Of a stretch of 64,000 nucleotides of DNA, positions 60,908-64,000 are shown one piece after another. The position numbers and the translations under genes are program-made. A model generated the notes under the pieces. That model saw only the letters and a program-made list of their open reading frames with translations. It did no database searches and had not been told where the DNA came from. This DNA is from Lithospermum erythrorhizon. Its lineage: Eukaryota > Streptophyta > Magnoliopsida > Boraginales > Boraginaceae. Within the stretch, counting starts at the first letter, position 1. Each line of letters starts with the position of its first letter. The stretch covers positions 62,001-126,000 of the forward strand of contig JADFUC010000226.1 of assembly GCA_019722365.1 (NCBI GenBank), given 5' to 3'.

Positions 60908-63900
60908 TGGTATTAAGAGCCTTTGGTTAAATTCCGAAATTTTTTCAGATCCATGGCTTACGTTAAGCCGGTTGCTATAGAAAATGGGAATTTGGAGCAC
61001 AAGTTTCAAGCATTCAATCAACTGTGCTTCACGAGCTTGATCGGCGTAATTATGGGATTTGGAAGTCCGCAAATCATCCACGCTCTTCGAGTCTTAAATT
61101 TGATCAAAATATGCGGATTAGTTCTTTCGATCCACCAGGAGTTGTCACATACCTGATTGGTTCCTACTTCGCTTCTCGACGTAATAATCGGCACCTAAAC
61201 GAATACCTCATTTAAGACTTCGTACCGTTGTTGAATAGAATCCTAAGTATGCTGTGGATTCAATAGAGACCAAACATTAAAGTTTGTCTCATCTTCTTTG
61301 AACCCATTACTAGCCACGGTGTAGATTACACCACTTCCTTTCAGGTTTTGAGACACCTGAGTTAGCACGTATGCATGCTTCAAACAATCAAGCACGAGAT
61401 GCTGCTACTAGGGAGTACCTTCTGAGCTAAAATGCACTATCTATGGCAGGGATTATTTGCGAGGTAGAAATCCATATGCTTGGCAATCTTGAGACATCTT
61501 TCTATCTATTCTTGAGAGAAATTTGGGGTGGTCTACCGTATTCTATTGGTCTTAGTGATTATGAATCAAATTCATCAACTCACATTGTCGGAGGCAGGTC
61601 TGTTATATGATGAGTTGTCCACTCTCTTGTTAACTCATGAATCTGCTGACTCAAAAAGGTTGGCCTTATCTTCTTGAATGTTGCTTCTAAGACAAATGAA
61701 GGCTATATAGAAATGATTGGGACCAAAACCTATAAGAGTTCTTATCTTACCATGGAGTTTCTTCCAAAAGAAAACGACACAAATTTCAGTGTGATCAAGG
61801 TCACCGTGAGAAACCTATATTCATTTGTCAGAATTGTTCCGACTGAGGCACAACACAAAATGCTTTTGAGGTATTACTCCCACTTAGTGAATCAAGCGCT
61901 CTTAAATTGCCTTGTTCTGACATACAAGGGATCCATTGCCGTTGGGGCGCACAGAATCCCACCTCGGCTGAGATCTTGAGGAATCTCAGTCTTCACAATG
62001 AATATAATGGATCTGACCAGATTACTGTTGGCAATGGAAATTCACTAGCCATAGATCACATAGGTACATCTCATATTCCTATTTCTAAGTCTAAATCTCT
62101 TACACTTAACAATATTTTACATGTTCCTGCAATTAAGAAAAACCTGCTCAGTGTCTCTCAATTAGCTCTTGACAATAATGTGTTTATTGAGTTTCATGCT
62201 TCTCACTGTTTTGTTAAGAATTTTCAGGGCCAGGTACTTTTAAAGGGAACTATTGATCATGGTTTATACAGATTTGAAGCCTCAGCATCATCTCCATATG
62301 TCAGTCAGTCTATCAATAAACCTCAAAAATTTGCTATGGTGGGAGAAAGAACTTCAAGTGATGTTTGACATAGTAGACTTGGCCATCCCTCTACAACAAT
62401 AGTCTATAGGATTTTAAATATTTCTAATGTTCCAGTGTCTAGAAGTAAAGTTCAGCCTATTTGTCCACACTGTCAAATGGGCAAAAGTCATAAGCTACCA
62501 TTTAAAGACTCTTCATTTGTTTCCTCTGCTTCCTTGGAGCTTGTATTCTCAGATGTTTGGGGTCCTGCCCCTATTATTTCTAATAAAGGCTTCAAATTCT
62601 ATGTTCATTTTACAGACCATTATACTAAATATATTTGGTTCTACCCTCTCAAAACCAAGTCTGAAGTATATGATGTGTTTAACAAGTTCAAAGCATTAGT
62701 TGAAAATCAATTTGATAAGAAAATAAAGACACTTCAAACTGATTGGGGTGGAGAGTTTAGAAATTTGTCTACCCTTGGTATTAATCATCGTGTGTCTTGC
62801 CCTCACACTCCTGAACAAAATGGCGCCACAAAGACGACACAGGAATATTGTTGAAACTGGCCTCACCCTTCTTGCTGCTGCTTCCATGCCCTTGACATAT
62901 CATACGCTTGCTACATCCGCTATCATCAATAGACTTCCAACAAAGGTACTTGGCTATATTTCTCCCTATCAAATGAGCACTTCTAGATCACCTACATATT
63001 CGTTTCTTAAAGTATTTGGTTGTCGATGCTTCCCCTACCTCAGACCCTATAATAAACATAAGCTTCAATATAGGTCTATCCTTGTATATTTACTGGTTAC
63101 AGTCCTCAACATAAAGGTTACCAATGTCTTCATCTTCCCACGCGTATTTCATATATCTCTATTACGTTGTTTTTATGAGTCAATTTTTCCTTTTACTCAA
63201 GATGCTCTTAGCACTAATTCATCTTCACTGTCTTCCAATTCTAATTCTTATTCAATTACACCCTCATCTCTAGTTGTTCTTCCCCATCATGATTTGCCCC
63301 CTGATTCACTCTCACCACCACCACAACTTCCAAATTCTTCAACTCCATCACAAACAATCAATCCCATGTCAGTGTCTATTCCAAGCATAACTCCATCACC
63401 TTCACCTTCTAATTCTCCCTTGCTTCCAAAAAACCCCTGCCCACCTTCTAAACATGTCCCACCACCTTCACATCACATGGTTATTAGGACCAAAACCAAC
63501 TCTTTAAAGCCTAGAGTATTTTAGGCTAGTAAGTATCCATTGTCAAGTGATTTGGTGGAGCCATCATGTTACTCTAAAACTCAAGGGGATCCTCGATGGA
63601 AAAGGAAAACGCAATTGAAACACATGCTCGATGCAAATAACACATGACTCTAGTTCTGGCCACCTCTTGATCAAAATGTGATCAATTGTAAATGGATTTA
63701 CAAGGTGAAGAAAAATTCTGATGGTTCTTTAAAAAATGCGACTTACTCGTAAATACTGACATTGACTATTATTTTGAGACTTTTAGTCCTGTAGTAAAAT
63801 CCACTACAATTCGTGTTGGGTTAACTATGGATGCTTCTCTAGGTTGGATTGTAAGGCAAGTTGATGTAAACAATGCATTTTCATGGGATTCTTTCCGAGG

Positions 63901-64000
63901 ATGTTTACATGAAACAACCTCCAGGTTTCAAAAATTCTCAATGTCCTCATTATGTTGGTAAATCAACAGCTATCTATGGATCAAGCATGCCTCGGGTCAG
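60908..64000 (+). mobile_element. Ty1-copia retrotransposon, 5' part, cut by the window edge
   Basis: It opens with TGGTATTAAGAGC (60908-60920), close to the initiator tRNA-Met primer-binding site used by plant copia elements. A decayed gag/protease region (about 60950-61980) is followed by a better preserved pol that runs to the window end. Gag is no longer recognisable, and the protease active site D-T/S-G is not found where expected before NLSLHNEYNGSD (about 61980). Confidence 0.75.
61980..64000 (+). pseudogene. Copia pol: GAG-pre-integrase, integrase and start of reverse transcriptase
   Basis: GAG-pre-integrase has ILHVPAIKKNLLSVSQLA (about 62110-62165). HSRLGHPS follows a TGA (62366-62368) where Trp is normal. 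The zinc-binding CPHCQMGK lies near 62463-62487. The integrase core has FSDVWGPAP (first Asp), TDWGGEF (second Asp) and SCPHTPEQNG (catalytic Glu), about 62550-62822. A one-base shift near 62825 moves the frame to RHRNIVETGLTLLAAAS and VFGCRCFPYLRPYNKHKL. A Ser/Pro-rich linker covers about 63190-63520. Reverse transcriptase begins near 63657 (CKWIYKVKKNSDGS), shifts frame again to FSPVVKSTTIRVGL and VRQVDVNNAF, and is cut off. It is far less decayed than the other copia copies, so it is a younger insertion. Confidence 0.88.

Overview
The window looks like nuclear DNA of a eudicot plant. It is AT-rich, its genes have plant-type introns, and it is dominated by plant transposon families: Ty1-copia, long gypsy-like LTRs, Cassandra-type TRIMs carrying a 5S rRNA-like domain, Stowaway-like MITEs, hAT, Helitron and an Au-type SINE. 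There is no sign of operons, and the species cannot be fixed from sequence alone.

Only one gene is clearly intact: NUP133 on the minus strand (9600-20115). It has eight coding exons that join in frame to 1337 residues, and a 2.56-kb first intron that holds a long tandem array. Three other genes are small or broken. A RALF-like secreted peptide gene (30193-30402, minus) appears to have lost one base near its end. A secreted EGF-like gene (about 43150-43930, minus) carries a frameshift and a stop. An aldo-keto reductase pseudogene (49345-50959, minus) lacks exon 1 and has a stop and deletions.

Layout. 1-9.6 kb: MITEs (one Stowaway nested in another), a Helitron helicase remnant and AT-rich minisatellites. 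9.6-20.1 kb: NUP133 with a Stowaway and a SINE in its introns. 20.1-25.1 kb: a Stowaway, a solo LTR with a perfect target duplication, and the 3' end of a minus-strand LTR retrotransposon. 25.1-34.5 kb: two copies of a 3-kb-class LTR in inverted orientation around the RALF-like gene. 34.5-42.8 kb: a nested retrotransposon cluster, with a tandem Cassandra array, a copia gag relic, and a Sirevirus-like copia element (pol, env-like ORF, 3' LTR) whose RNase H is split by a second Cassandra element. 43-51 kb: the EGF-like pseudogene, a hAT-type element with an 8-bp duplication, a solo LTR inside a second hAT-like relic, and the reductase pseudogene. 51-64 kb: mostly decayed sequence with a minus-strand copia relic (54.4-57.6 kb) and a plus-strand copia element running off the right edge.

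The genes share no evident pathway. The window reads mainly as a record of repeated transposon insertion, recombination to solo LTRs and decay around one conserved housekeeping gene. I found no clearly new biological system. The most unusual structures are the NUP133 intron array, which appears to have grown from a Stowaway terminal arm, the large inverted LTR pair around a peptide gene, and the two 5S-bearing Cassandra loci.
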